Notes under the pieces: generated by a model
What the model saw: the letters and a program-made list of their open reading frames with translations, nothing else
What the model was told of the DNA's origin: nothing
Databases searched by the model: none
Made by a program: the position numbers and the translations under genes
Shown here: positions 35,235 through 45,849 of the stretch, piece after piece
Numbering within the stretch: the first letter of the stretch is position 1
Layout: each line of letters opens with the position of its first letter
Assembly: GCA_014377425.1 (NCBI GenBank)
Contig: JACMPQ010000050.1
Location: forward strand, 1 to 64,000
Length of the DNA: 64,000 nucleotides
Direction of reading: 5' to 3'
From: Microbacteriaceae bacterium
GTDB lineage: Bacteria; Actinomycetota; Actinomycetes; Actinomycetales; Microbacteriaceae

Positions 35235-36308
35235 TTAGCCGAGAGAGCCGCCGAAGATCAGCCCGAGTAGATAGGTGGCTGCCGCAGCAGCAAAGCCAAT
35301 CACCAATTGCCGAAGAGCACGCCGAAGGGGCGGCGCGCCAGACAGTAACCCGACGATGGCGCCGGTAGCCAGCAGGGCGCAACCCACCAGCAGGCCGCCG
35401 AGAAGAAGTCCCGGGAAGGATCCCATTCCGAATAGGAACGGCAGAATCGGAACGACCGCGCCGGAAGCAAAAAACGCGAAGCTAGAAGATGCCGCCCCCA
35501 TTCCCGTGCCGACGGCTTCGTGATCGTTGTCCACCTGAGGATCGCGCAGAGTGTGATCGGCGAGCATCTCCGCAGCACGAGCGGCGGCATCATCCGGCGA
35601 CATACCGCGGGCCCGGTAGACCAGCGCGAGCTCGTTGGCGTCGACGTCGAGGTCGGAGACGGCAATACTGGCGTGATGACCGGGCGCTGACGCCTCCAGC
35701 AATTCCCGCTGAGATCGCACGGACACGTATTCGCCTGCGCCCATCGAGAGCGCTCCGGCGAGCAAACCCGCCACCCCGGTGAGAAGCACCGTGGCGGTGG
35801 AAGCGCCGCTCGCACTGACCCCCGCCACGAGAGAAAGATTGCTGACCAAGCCGTCGTTTGCCCCGAACACGGCGGCCCGAAAATTTCCAGACAGGCGGCT
35901 GCGTCCGCGAGCGGCAAGACCACGCACGACCTCCTCGTGAATGCGCTCATCCGCCGCCATCGCGGCCGTGGCGTCGACATCCGCCTCGTAGGGCGAACGT
36001 GCCTCGGCGCGCTGAGCCAAGGCGAGGACGAACACCGATCCGAACTGCCGGGCGAAAAATCCCAACACCCGAGTGCGGATGTCGCCGCGGCGTGGGGGGC
36101 CCACTCGGTCGCCGAGCAGATCAAGCCAGTGCTGCTCATGCCTCCCCTCCGCCTCCGAGAGCGCCAGCAAAATCTCCCGCTCCTCGCCGCTGCGCCGACC
36201 GGCAAGATCTCGGTAGACGGCCGCCTCGGCCCGCTCGTCGGCCAAATACTGCTGCCATCGACGAACGTCGGAATTGGTGGGTAGAGACTCAAAACCAACG
36301 TTATTCAC
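35235..36308 (-). CDS. Ferritin-like/VIT fusion iron transporter (MbfA/Er-VIT type)
   Basis: The 357-residue protein has an N-terminal ferritin-like (erythrin) domain with helices carrying Glu/His (EREILLALSEAEGRHEQHW, AAMAADERIHEEVVRGLA) and a C-terminal VIT1/CCC1 domain with about five membrane segments (FGANDGLVSNLSLVAGVSAS, LSMGAGEYVSVRSQRE). Proteins of this build, such as Bradyrhizobium MbfA, export iron or manganese and are induced by metal excess. The start is a GTG at 36308 with GGAG seven bases before it. It lies 24 bases after galM, so the two may share a transcript, an unexpected pairing. Confidence 0.9.
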   Translation of the reverse strand: MNNVGFESLPTNSDVRRWQQYLADERAEAAVYRDLAGRRSGEEREILLALSEAEGRHEQHWLDLLGDRVGPPRRGDIRTRVLGFFARQFGSVFVLALAQRAEARSPYEADVDATAAMAADERIHEEVVRGLAARGRSRLSGNFRAAVFGANDGLVSNLSLVAGVSASGASTATVLLTGVAGLLAGALSMGAGEYVSVRSQRELLEASAPGHHASIAVSDLDVDANELALVYRARGMSPDDAAARAAEMLADHTLRDPQVDNDHEAVGTGMGAASSSFAFFASGAVVPILPFLFGMGSFPGLLLGGLLVGCALLATGAIVGLLSGAPPLRRALRQLVIGFAAAAATYLLGLIFGGSLG

Positions 36309-36332
36309 GTGCCACTCCGACCGCCTGTTGAA

Positions 36333-37247
36333 CTAACCAGAATATCGGATGCCCCACGCCACGCTCCACCGCTCGCCCGACTCCAACCACCGCAGCCCCG
36401 CTCCGCTGTTGAACGCGTTCGCCGGAGCCGTCATTGGCTCGACCGCGATCGCCAGCGTCGGCTGACCGTCGCGCGGAAAGATCGGGTTGGTGAATACCTG
36501 AACGTAGGCGAATTCCGGATCGCTCCAGACCTCGACGAATCGCCCATCAACGGCGGTCAGTCGGTGGGTGAGCCCGGGGGCCACCCCACCAAAACCGTCA
36601 TCGAGCATAAGTTTACCCACCCGGGCACCGGCCTGAAAATCGAAGGCCGTACCCGCAACCGCATCTTCTCGAATTGGGTTGAGCCGGTCATCCACAGTGA
36701 AATGGGTGGTAGCGGCAAGGGTGAGAGTGAGCTCCGCGGTCGGAACGTCACCGAGCCGCAGATACGGGTGTGCTCCGATGGCCACGGGTGCGGCATCCGT
36801 GCCAGTGTTCTCAATCTGGTGGGTCACGGTGAGACCGTCGTCAACGAGCTCGTACCGTACCGAGGTGTCGAGCTCAAAGGGGTAACCGTGTTGCGGGTAG
36901 ATGGCGGCCCCGAGGGTAATTGCGTCGTCGCTGCGCTCGAGAACCCGGTAGACGGTATTGCGTAACAGCCCGTGGATGGCGTTATACCGCGACGGTTCGG
37001 TGAGATCGAGTTGCTGATTCTGCCCCAGATATTGCCAGCGACCATCTTCGATTCGATTGGGCCAGGGAACCAGAACAATGCCCGCAGCGTACGGAACCAA
37101 ATCGTGCGCGCCGTAGCCCTCGATGAGCTCCACTCCGCCGACGCTGAGGCCCCGAAGTCCCGCGGCCAGCTCGGATATGCTGGCGTGTGCCTGATAATTT
37201 GCATGGGCCCTGGTTAGATCGAACTGTTCTCCCGTGGGTGTGTTCAC
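36333..37247 (-). CDS. galM: Aldose 1-epimerase (mutarotase)
   Basis: A 304-residue GalM-type enzyme with the catalytic His92 (NAIHGLLRN), His160 (IGAHPYLRLG) and Glu270 (IAVEPMTAPANAF). It interconverts alpha and beta anomers of hexoses such as galactose. It starts at GTG 37247 behind AGGGTG and is divergent from galT with about 50 bases between, so the galM and galTK units share a control region. The family also contains other hexose-6-phosphate epimerases, but the context supports GalM. Confidence 0.88.
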   Translation of the reverse strand: MNTPTGEQFDLTRAHANYQAHASISELAAGLRGLSVGGVELIEGYGAHDLVPYAAGIVLVPWPNRIEDGRWQYLGQNQQLDLTEPSRYNAIHGLLRNTVYRVLERSDDAITLGAAIYPQHGYPFELDTSVRYELVDDGLTVTHQIENTGTDAAPVAIGAHPYLRLGDVPTAELTLTLAATTHFTVDDRLNPIREDAVAGTAFDFQAGARVGKLMLDDGFGGVAPGLTHRLTAVDGRFVEVWSDPEFAYVQVFTNPIFPRDGQPTLAIAVEPMTAPANAFNSGAGLRWLESGERWSVAWGIRYSG

Positions 37248-37298
37248 TTGATCACCCTAGGGCGAAACTTCAGCGATTCGCCGACACGGAGAAGAGTT

Positions 37299-38389
37299 AT
37301 GGCTCCTATCAAGAAGCATGAATATCTTCTGGCCGACGGTCGCCAACTCATCTACTTCGATGACGCAGACACCCTGTTGAGTCCGACTCGACTGCCGGAT
37401 ACCCGCGTGCTGGACGCGCGGCCGGCCACCGCCACGATGCGACAGGATCCGCTGACCGCGGAGTGGATTTCGATCGCCGCTGCCCGGCAAAACCGGGTGT
37501 TTTTACCGCCCGCGCACCTCGACCCGCTGGCGCCGGCATCCGCCACCAACCCCTCAGAGGTACCCGACAACTACGACGTTGCGGTGTTCGAGAATCGCTC
37601 GCCCTCGTTTGGTCCGGCGCTGGGAAAAGCCGACTCAAGTTTTGACTTCGCCGCCGTGGGCGTAGAGCGCAGCCATCCATCTATCGGCCGCTGCGAGGTG
37701 GTGTGTTTTAGCCCCGAACACGAGGGGTCGTTCGGGTCGTTGACGCAATCGCGGGCACGAACCGTCATCGAAGCCTGGGCAGACCGCACCGCGGTGCTTT
37801 CTGCACTGCCCGGCGTGCAGCAGGTTTTTCCGTTCGAAAACCGCGGTGAGGCGATCGGGGTCACGCTGCACCATCCGCACGGCCAAATTTATTCCTATCC
37901 CTACGTCACCCCCCGAACTCAGCGGCTGATTTCCTCAATCGACAACTTTGGTGCGGGGCTATTCGAGAGCATTTTGGAGAGCGAACGCTCCTCGGAACGC
38001 GTGGTGCTGAGCGGCGCCCACTGGAGCGCCTTCGTACCGTTTGCCGCACGCTGGCCGCTGGAGGTACACCTGCTGCCCCACCGCCAGATCCCCGACTTCG
38101 CCGCCACCAGCGACCAGGAGCGCGACGAGCTCGCCGGGCTCTACCTCACCCTGCTTCGCGGAATTGACGCCCTCTACGACACCCCGACGCCCTACATCGC
38201 GGCCTGGCATCAGGCGCCGGTTACCTCACACCGGGAGGAGATTCGGCTCATGCTGCAACTCACCTCCCCCCGGCGATCATCAGACAAGTTCAAATTTCTG
38301 GCCGGGTCGGAAGCCGCGATGGGTGCGTGGATCGGCGATGTCGCCCCCGAACAGTCGGCAGAATTCATCCGGAAAGGGATCGCAACCCT

Positions 38390-38393
<4 letters not shown>
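37299..38393 (+). CDS. galT: Galactose-1-phosphate uridylyltransferase
   Basis: A 364-residue GalT with the active-site motif HHPHGQ (191-196; His194 is the expected nucleophile) and flanking motifs (PLTAEWISIAAARQNR, CEVVCFSPEH, YIAAWHQAP). It exchanges UMP between UDP-glucose and galactose-1-phosphate. ATG 37299 follows GGAGAAGAG and is preferred to a TTG at 37248, which has no site. Its stop overlaps the galK start by 4 bases (ATGA). Confidence 0.95.
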
Positions 38394-39634
<1,241 letters not shown>

Positions 39635-39685
39635 ACTGCGCGACTTTTCTTGCCAGCTACCCGCCACACTCACCCGGAGGTACTC

Positions 39686-40618
39686 GTGAACACGCCCCGA
39701 CTTTTTCGCGATGTCCACCAGAGTGTCGAGCCCACCGCGGCTTTCTCGGTACCCGCCAGCCGGTCGTCGGCCGGGTCTGGATCGCGGGCCGGATCTGGAT
39801 CGCGGGCCGGATCTGGGTCGCGGGCCGGATCTGGGTCGCGCTCGCTGGCAGTGTCACTGTCGCTGGTGCTGGCGCCGTCGCTCCTGCTGGCCCTCACCGG
39901 CTGCACCGAACCCGCCGCGAAGCAGGCAGCGGCTTCGCCGTCCGCCAGCGCACCGATCATCTCGCCAGCCCCATCACCATCCAAGACCGTCGAGGATGGC
40001 ACCGACACCCTCTTTACCGTGTCAGCCAAGGTGCGCACTGTCGGGGGCAAAACCGTCAGCATAGCCCTCACCGGGCATCAGCCGATTACTTCCACCAGCC
40101 CGGCCGCCGCCACCCTGCTCAGCACGTTTTTAGACGGGTGCGTCGCCCAAAACGGACGAAGCGTCTCGGATGCCACGGTGGCAGTTTCGGCCACGGCACT
40201 CGAAACCTACGGCAGCAGCCTCATGCGACTGGATCTCACGAGCGACCCCGCCGGTCAGCGGTTATTCGCCCCGGTCACCCTCGAACTCGGGAGCGCCTAC
40301 GCACCGTCGATCGTTTCGGGTTCTGGAATCACGCTGGTCTCCTCAACCGAGACCTGCACCAATCGCTACCAGATGGCCACCTCCGGCGCGGGGCGCGGGG
40401 TCGTGAGCTATGAGAGCGGAACCGCGGCCCCCGACCCCGGAAAGTGGGCTTTCGGACACTACGGTTTTAGCGTGGCGGCCGACTCCGGCGCGAGCATCGA
40501 ATCGTGTTCGATCACGATCACCGATCGCGCCCGACCGACGGTTGCGACGGTTGCGGGGTGGCAGCCCGGAACCGGCGACACCGGCATCAATTGCGGGATC
40601 GGCTACATCGGTGAGTAG
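39686..40618 (+). CDS. Lipoprotein with repeat-extended N-terminus
   Basis: A 310-residue protein starting at GTG 39686 behind GGAGGT. A long positive N-region with four AGSGSR repeats (residues 29-52) precedes a hydrophobic segment and lipobox (LLLALTGC, Cys73), then a Ser/Pro/Ala linker and a soluble domain of about 190 residues with several cysteines (Cys147-region, SSTETCTNRY, IESCSITITD, TGINCGIGY). I do not recognise the domain. A signal peptide this long is unusual; alternatively translation begins closer to the lipobox, but no start codon with a ribosome site is visible there. Confidence 0.75.
   Translation: MNTPRLFRDVHQSVEPTAAFSVPASRSSAGSGSRAGSGSRAGSGSRAGSGSRSLAVSLSLVLAPSLLLALTGCTEPAAKQAAASPSASAPIISPAPSPSKTVEDGTDTLFTVSAKVRTVGGKTVSIALTGHQPITSTSPAAATLLSTFLDGCVAQNGRSVSDATVAVSATALETYGSSLMRLDLTSDPAGQRLFAPVTLELGSAYAPSIVSGSGITLVSSTETCTNRYQMATSGAGRGVVSYESGTAAPDPGKWAFGHYGFSVAADSGASIESCSITITDRARPTVATVAGWQPGTGDTGINCGIGYIGE
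39770..39841. repeat. 18-bp tandem repeat (4 copies) in the lipoprotein gene
   Basis: Four 18-bp units, differing at single positions, encode AGSGSR four times directly before the signal segment. The frame is preserved for any copy number. Confidence 0.9.
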
Positions 40619-40672
40619 CCGACTATCCGCCCAGGGGTGAGCCGGCGGTTGAGCGAGAGTGTAACCCGCGCT

Positions 40673-42961
40673 TCAGGCGGCACTTGAGGCGGCGGCTGAG
40701 CTGGTGAAGCTGCGCAGCCGCAGGCTGTTGGTGACCACAAAGACAGACGAGAACGCCATCGCAGCACCCGCAATGAATGGGTTGAGCAGGCCAAACATTG
40801 CCAGCGGCACCGCCGCAACATTGTAGGCGAAGGCCCAAAACAGGTTGCCTTTTATTACCGCCAGCGTGCGGCGGGCGAGGCGCACCGCATCCACCGCACC
40901 GCCCAAATCACCGCGCATTACGGTGAGATCGCTTGCGGCGATCGCGACATCCGTTCCACTGCCAATGGCAATTCCCAAATTCGCCGCGACCAAAGCGGCA
41001 GCGTCATTGACTCCGTCGCCCACCATCGCGACCGTCTTACCCTCAGCCTGCAATTGCCGGATGACAGCGAGCTTGCCCTGCGGCGTCACTCCGGACCGCA
41101 CATCGGTGATGCCCACCGCTCGAGCCACCGCGTTGGCGGCCCCGGGGTTGTCGCCGGTTAGCAAAATGGGGGTGAGCCCGAGGGCCCGAAAATTATTCAC
41201 TGCACGCGGGCTGCCCGGGCGCACGGTGTCGCCAACGACAATCACCCCGTGCACGCGACCCGCCCACTCCACGGTGACCGCGGTGCGCCCGGCGAGTTCC
41301 GCCTTGGCGATTGCTGCGTCTAAGGTTTCCGACAGGGTTGCGGTTTCTGCTTTCGCTTGCGCCGTTTCCTCCCCCGTGGTCGCGGCCGTGGCCGCAGGCC
41401 CGGCGGCACGACGGCCCACGGTCACCGTACGCCCCGAAACGTTCGCCGTCACGCCGAATCCCGCCGTAGCAATGAAGTCGCTGAGCGGGGCGAGCTCCAG
41501 CCCACGATCGCGAGCTGCGTTCACGATGGCGCGGGCGATTGGATGCTCCGAGCCGTGCTCCACGCTGGCGGCGAGCTGCAAGAGCTCCGCCGCCGTGGTG
41601 GCCGGGCTGTGTGCCGTGTCACCAGAATCGACAATGACCTCGCTCAGAGTCATCCGCCCGTCGGTGACGGTGCCGGTTTTATCGAGCACGATCGTGTCGA
41701 TGCGTTGGGTTTGCTCAAGCACCTCCGGACCGCGAATCAGAACACCCAGCTGCGACCCGCGTCCGGTGCCGACCAGCAGCGCCGTGGGAGTCGCAAGCCC
41801 CAGCGCGCACGGACACGCCACGATGAGGGTCGCGATGGCCGCGGTGAAGGCACTTTGCAGCGAGAAGCCGGCCACGAGCCATCCGACGAAAGTGAGCGCG
41901 GCAAGCACCAAAACCACGGGAACAAAAACGGCAGAGACTTGATCGGCCAGCCGTTGCACCGGCGCTTTCCCAGTTTGCGCCTGCTCAACGAGGCGGCCGA
42001 TACGCGCCAACTCGGTGTTGGCGCCGACCCCGGTCACCTCCACTACAAGCCGACCTGCGGCGTTGATTGTGGCACCGACGACCCGGTCGCCAATGCCAAC
42101 CTCGACCGGCAGAGCTTCACCGGTGAGAAGGCTCAGATCCACCGTGGACTGCCCGGCGATAACCTGACCGTCGGCGGCGATCTTCTCCCCCGGGCGCACC
42201 ACAATGTGATCTCCCACTTTGAGGCGCGCCGCGGCTTCGGATGTTTCGTACCCGTCGACGAGCACGGTGGCGTCTTTGGCGCCAAGACTGAGGAGTGCGC
42301 GCAACGCTGCGGAGGAGTCGCGCTTGGCCCGCGCTTCGAGGTAACGGCCGGCGAGCAAGAATACCGTCACAGCAGTGGCGACCTCGAAATACAGCTCGCC
42401 GGAGGAGCGACCCGGGGTCGCCAAAAGCTGCGGCGGCATGCGCATTCCCAGAGCCCCGGCGGACGTGAAGAACAGGGAGAACAGCGACCAACCGAAGGCC
42501 GCAAGCACTCCGATGCTGACGAGCGTGTCCATCGACGAGGCCCCGTGGCGGGCGTTGACGAACGCCGCACGATGAAACGGATACGCTCCCCACAGCGCTA
42601 CGGGGGTCGCAAGTGCGAGGGTCACCCATTGCCAACCACTGAATTGGAGTGCCGGCACCATGGAAAAAAGCACCACCGGTGCCGCAAGTGCGGCCGAAAC
42701 GGTGAGCCTCCGGCTCAGCCTCGCGCCCTCCTCGGCCTCCGGTGGTCTCGGCTGCGGTGTGGCCGCTGTATAACCCGCCGCCTCGACCGCGGCGATGAGC
42801 TCAGCAGTGGTGACGGCGCTCGGACGCGACACGTGAACCTTTTCGGTGGCGAGATTTACCGTGGCGATCACGCCGGGTAGGGCGTTGAGCCGTTTCTCAA
42901 CCCGAGCAGCACACGAGCTGCAGGTCATACCGCCGATGTCGAGGGTGAGGGTGTCGACCAA
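40673..42961 (-). CDS. copA: Copper-transporting P1B-type ATPase
   Basis: A 762-residue pump with one N-terminal metal-binding domain ([13 protein letters not shown], Cys14 and Cys17), the membrane CPC motif ([12 protein letters not shown]), the phosphorylation loop DKTGTVTDG, and TGDNPGAAN and [10 protein letters not shown] of the ATP domains. The CPC class exports Cu(I). The start appears to be a TTG at 42961, seven bases after AAAGGAG; codons further upstream fall in a 36-bp duplicated leader. An insertion rich in Ala/Thr/Glu ([19 protein letters not shown]) widens the nucleotide-binding domain. Confidence 0.93.
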   Translation of the reverse strand: MVDTLTLDIGGMTCSSCAARVEKRLNALPGVIATVNLATEKVHVSRPSAVTTAELIAAVEAAGYTAATPQPRPPEAEEGARLSRRLTVSAALAAPVVLFSMVPALQFSGWQWVTLALATPVALWGAYPFHRAAFVNARHGASSMDTLVSIGVLAAFGWSLFSLFFTSAGALGMRMPPQLLATPGRSSGELYFEVATAVTVFLLAGRYLEARAKRDSSAALRALLSLGAKDATVLVDGYETSEAAARLKVGDHIVVRPGEKIAADGQVIAGQSTVDLSLLTGEALPVEVGIGDRVVGATINAAGRLVVEVTGVGANTELARIGRLVEQAQTGKAPVQRLADQVSAVFVPVVLVLAALTFVGWLVAGFSLQSAFTAAIATLIVACPCALGLATPTALLVGTGRGSQLGVLIRGPEVLEQTQRIDTIVLDKTGTVTDGRMTLSEVIVDSGDTAHSPATTAAELLQLAASVEHGSEHPIARAIVNAARDRGLELAPLSDFIATAGFGVTANVSGRTVTVGRRAAGPAATAATTGEETAQAKAETATLSETLDAAIAKAELAGRTAVTVEWAGRVHGVIVVGDTVRPGSPRAVNNFRALGLTPILLTGDNPGAANAVARAVGITDVRSGVTPQGKLAVIRQLQAEGKTVAMVGDGVNDAAALVAANLGIAIGSGTDVAIAASDLTVMRGDLGGAVDAVRLARRTLAVIKGNLFWAFAYNVAAVPLAMFGLLNPFIAGAAMAFSSVFVVTNSLRLRSFTSSAAASSAA

Positions 42962-42972
42962 TTCGATTCTCC

Positions 42973-43044
42973 TTTGCCGTGCCCGGCGCACACTCACTCC
43001 AACGGGAATTTGCCGTGCCCGGCGCACACTCACTCCAACGGGAA
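42973..43044. repeat. Perfect 36-bp tandem duplication in the copA leader
   Basis: The segments 42973-43008 and 43009-43044 are identical. They end a few bases upstream of the copA ribosome site. Each unit has a partly self-complementary core (GTGCCCGGCGCAC), so an operator or RNA hairpin duplicated in tandem is possible. Confidence 0.92.
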
Positions 43045-43157
43045 AATCGGTATCGTATTCCCGTCACGCGCCCGGGCGCGCCCGGAAATTGGGCACGACG
43101 ACCCGGTATTGCTGTTTATGGAGCTGAAGGCTCTCGCGCGCCTCTGTTGCCGCTGCG

Positions 43158-43466
43158 TTAGGAGCTGGCCTGCACGAGGTCTGCGCGAGCCAGCGCCTGA
43201 CGGTGCCGCAGATCTGTTGCCGCCAACGCGGCACGGTGCGGTCTCACCGCCTTTTCTCCCGCGGTGGTAAGCACGGCCCGCTTGTTCTCGTCGTCGGAAA
43301 CCACCAACCCTAGATCCATCAGCCGGCTTACCGTGCGCCACGCGATTTTGGGCTTCCCCGGGGTATTGAGCGACGCCATTCGTTGAATTGGCAACCAGAG
43401 GAGAGTGCCGCAGACTTTGATGTTGATCAGGGCCATCAGTTGGGCGCTGAGGAGGTGGGTATCCAT
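43158..43466 (-). CDS. Small winged-helix-like protein
   Basis: A 102-residue frame whose central part (TVSRLMDLGLVVSDDENKRAVLTTAGEKAV) reads like the recognition helix and wing of a MarR/HxlR-type winged helix. It lies upstream of copA on the same strand, with about 200 bases between. No clear ribosome site precedes ATG 43466. A small DNA-binding regulator is an inference; CsoR-type copper ligands are not visible, so it is not an obvious copper sensor. Confidence 0.55.
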   Translation of the reverse strand: MDTHLLSAQLMALINIKVCGTLLWLPIQRMASLNTPGKPKIAWRTVSRLMDLGLVVSDDENKRAVLTTAGEKAVRPHRAALAATDLRHRQALARADLVQASS

Positions 43467-43510
43467 GATGGCGGTCCGCTAGCGCGATACTGATAGATCT
43501 TCAAGAAAGT

Positions 43511-44398
43511 TCATGCGTTGTATCCTACGCGCTCCGCCGCGTCGACCACATTGGCGATGAGCATCGCGCGGGTCATCGGTCCAACACCCCCCGGAACCGG
43601 CGACAAAAACCCTGCCACGGCAGCAGCGTCGGGGTCGACGTCACCGACGAGTTTCGCGCGGCCCGTTACCGGGTCGACTACCCGAGTGATGCCGACATCC
43701 AGCACGGTAGCCTCAGGCTTTAGCCACTCCGCCTTGATAAGCGCGGGCACCCCCACCGCGGCAACCACGATGTCGGCGCGGCGAACCTCGGCGGCCAGAT
43801 CGGTGGTGCGCGAATGGGTGAGCGTGACGGTGGCATCGAGGCCCTTGCGGGTGAGTAGGAGCCCGAGCGGGCGCCCCACCGTGAGCCCCCGGCCCACCAC
43901 CACCACGTGCTTTCCGGCGATCTCAATACTGTGCCGATGCAGCATCTCGACGATTCCGGCCGGAGTGCAGGGCAACGGCGAGTTCAATGAGCCCGACACC
44001 CCCAGCACGAGACGCCCAAGATTGGCGGGGTGCAGCCCGTCAGCGTCTTTCGCCGGATCCATCAACTCGAGCATCGCGTTCTCGTTGATCCCGGCGGGGA
44101 GCGGCAGTTGAATGATGAATCCGGTAACGCGGGGATCGATATTCAGTGCCTCGATAGCCGCCCGAATCTGGCCCGCGGATGCCTTCGCCGGCAAGTCGAC
44201 GCGAATCGACTCCATACCCACCTCGGCACAGTCACGGTGCTTACCTGCCACATAGGAGAGCGAGCCGGGGTCTTCGCCGACCAGCAGCGTGCCGAGCCCG
44301 GGGAAAATCCCGCGGGCCTTCAGAGCCACAATTCGTTCGGTGAGTTCGGACTTGATAGCGGCGGCCGTGGCCACCCCGTCAAGCCGAACGGCTACCAC
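43511..44398 (-). CDS. folD: Methylenetetrahydrofolate dehydrogenase/cyclohydrolase
   Basis: A 295-residue FolD with the catalytic Lys53 ([14 protein letters not shown]), [20 protein letters not shown] and the NADP motif [14 protein letters not shown]. It oxidises 5,10-methylene-THF to 10-formyl-THF via methenyl-THF, so it links the methylene-THF made by dimethylglycine and sarcosine oxidation to PurU. The GTG start at 44398 overlaps the glyA stop by 7 bases. Both genes lie behind a ZTP riboswitch. Confidence 0.96.
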   Translation of the reverse strand: MVAVRLDGVATAAAIKSELTERIVALKARGIFPGLGTLLVGEDPGSLSYVAGKHRDCAEVGMESIRVDLPAKASAGQIRAAIEALNIDPRVTGFIIQLPLPAGINENAMLELMDPAKDADGLHPANLGRLVLGVSGSLNSPLPCTPAGIVEMLHRHSIEIAGKHVVVVGRGLTVGRPLGLLLTRKGLDATVTLTHSRTTDLAAEVRRADIVVAAVGVPALIKAEWLKPEATVLDVGITRVVDPVTGRAKLVGDVDPDAAAVAGFLSPVPGGVGPMTRAMLIANVVDAAERVGYNA

Positions 44399-45678
44399 TT
44401 CTCGAGGCCCGGGTAGAGCGGGAAGCGATCGGTGAGTGCGGTGACGCGCTGTTGCAGCGCCTGGACATCCGGTGCCGGCTGGAGGGCTAGGGCAATGATG
44501 TCGCCCACCTCGGTGAACTCGATGTCATCGAAACCGCGGGTGGCGAGGGCCGGGGTGCCGATGCGCAGCCCCGAGGTGACCATTGGCGGGCGCGGGTCGA
44601 ACGGAACCGAGTTACGGTTCACGGTGATTCCCACCGAGTGCAGCACGTCTTCGGCCTCTTGGCCGTTGAGCGCCGAATTGCGAAGATCGGCGAGCACGAT
44701 GTGAACGTCGGTGCCGCCGGTGAGAACATCTAAACCGGTGGCACGCGAATCATCCGCCATCATGCGGGCGGCAACCAGGCTGGCACCGCGCAGTGTGCGT
44801 TCTTGGCGGTCGCGGAATTCGGGCTCGGCCGCCAGCTTAAACGCCGTTGCCTTCGCGGCGATGACGTGCATGAGCGGCCCGCCCTGCTGGCCGGGAAACA
44901 CGTTCGAATTCAGTTTCTTCGCCAGCGTCATGTCGCGGCTCAGGATGATTCCGGCGCGCGGACCACCGATGGTCTTGTGCACGGTGGAGGAAACCACGTC
45001 GGCGTAGGGCACGGGAGAGGGATGAACACCGGCGGCGACGAGCCCTGCGAAATGAGCCATATCGACCCACAACTTGGCACCCACCTCATCGGCGATGGCG
45101 CGGAAGATCTCGAAGTCGAGGTGACGCGGGTACGCCGACCATCCGGCGATCAGAACCTGCGGCTTGTGCTTGAGCGCCAAATCGCGAACGACGTTCATGT
45201 CGACCAGGAAAGTGTTGGGGTCGACGCCGTAGGAGACCGGGTTATAGAGCTTGCCGGAGAAGTTCAGCTTCATGCCGTGGGTGAGGTGGCCGCCGTGCGC
45301 GAGCTCAAGTCCCATGATGGTGTCGCCCGGCTCGGCGATAGCAGACAGCACCGCCGCATTGGCGGTCGCTCCGGAGTGCGGCTGAACATTGGCGTATTCC
45401 GCGCCGAACAGGCTCTTGGCCCGCTCGATCGCCAGAGACTCAGCGATATCGACAAACTCGCAGCCACCGTAATAGCGGCGGCCCGGGTAGCCCTCGGCGT
45501 ACTTGTTGGTTAACACCGAACCCTGCGATTCGAGAATGGCGCGGGGCACAAAGTTCTCGCTTGCAATCATCTCGAGCGTTCCGCGCTGGCGGCCCAACTC
45601 CTGGGCCAGCACGGCGGCGATCTCAGGGTCGACGACCGCGAGTGGCTCGTTGAACGTTGAGGGAAGGTGATCAGACAT
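44392..45678 (-). CDS. glyA: Serine hydroxymethyltransferase
   Basis: A 428-residue SHMT with the PLP lysine Lys235 ([14 protein letters not shown]), [14 protein letters not shown], and the [11 protein letters not shown] segment. It combines glycine and 5,10-methylene-THF to serine, or the reverse. ATG 45678 follows GAGGAG at seven bases; upstream in-frame codons lie inside the riboswitch. With SdaA it completes the route from the products of betaine degradation to pyruvate. Confidence 0.97.
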   Translation of the reverse strand: MSDHLPSTFNEPLAVVDPEIAAVLAQELGRQRGTLEMIASENFVPRAILESQGSVLTNKYAEGYPGRRYYGGCEFVDIAESLAIERAKSLFGAEYANVQPHSGATANAAVLSAIAEPGDTIMGLELAHGGHLTHGMKLNFSGKLYNPVSYGVDPNTFLVDMNVVRDLALKHKPQVLIAGWSAYPRHLDFEIFRAIADEVGAKLWVDMAHFAGLVAAGVHPSPVPYADVVSSTVHKTIGGPRAGIILSRDMTLAKKLNSNVFPGQQGGPLMHVIAAKATAFKLAAEPEFRDRQERTLRGASLVAARMMADDSRATGLDVLTGGTDVHIVLADLRNSALNGQEAEDVLHSVGITVNRNSVPFDPRPPMVTSGLRIGTPALATRGFDDIEFTEVGDIIALALQPAPDVQALQQRVTALTDRFPLYPGLEKW

Positions 45679-45714
45679 TGGCGGCTCCTCGGACGGGCTC
45701 AAACAGTTCTCGTC

Positions 45715-45797
45715 GTGGCCCAGGCGGACGGCCACTAACCGTGTCGGTGTCGTTTCCCGATGGAAACCCATCTCAGCGCCAGTCGCGACTGTGAAAC
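45715..45797 (-). promoter_or_regulatory. ZTP riboswitch (pfl motif) upstream of glyA-folD
   Basis: Read on the minus strand, the leader shows the pfl consensus in order: CGCGACTGGCG (45789-45779), a P2 stem GATGG-GTTT-CCATC (45772-45759), the GGGAAACGACACC segment, and a P3 hairpin GTGGCC/GGCCAC (45735-45730 with 45720-45715) whose loop begins with the invariant CCGCCTG. P1 pairs GTTTC (45797-45793) with GAAAC (45756-45752). ZTP riboswitches control folate and purine genes, and glyA and folD are known targets. The ribosome site of glyA lies 30 bases further, so control of translation initiation is likely. Confidence 0.85.
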
Positions 45798-45849
45798 CTT
45801 AGCAGCGGATGCCGGGAGCTCCCCGGCGGTATCGATCTGCGTCCTCGGA

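Noticed and set aside
40845-42880. Two plus-strand frames of 365 and 507 codons opposite copA
   Set aside because: The opposite strand encodes a full P-type ATPase with all signature motifs; the antisense translations have no recognisable features.
42973-43044. CRISPR-like repeat
   Set aside because: Two directly adjacent copies with no spacers and no cas genes; it is a simple tandem duplication.
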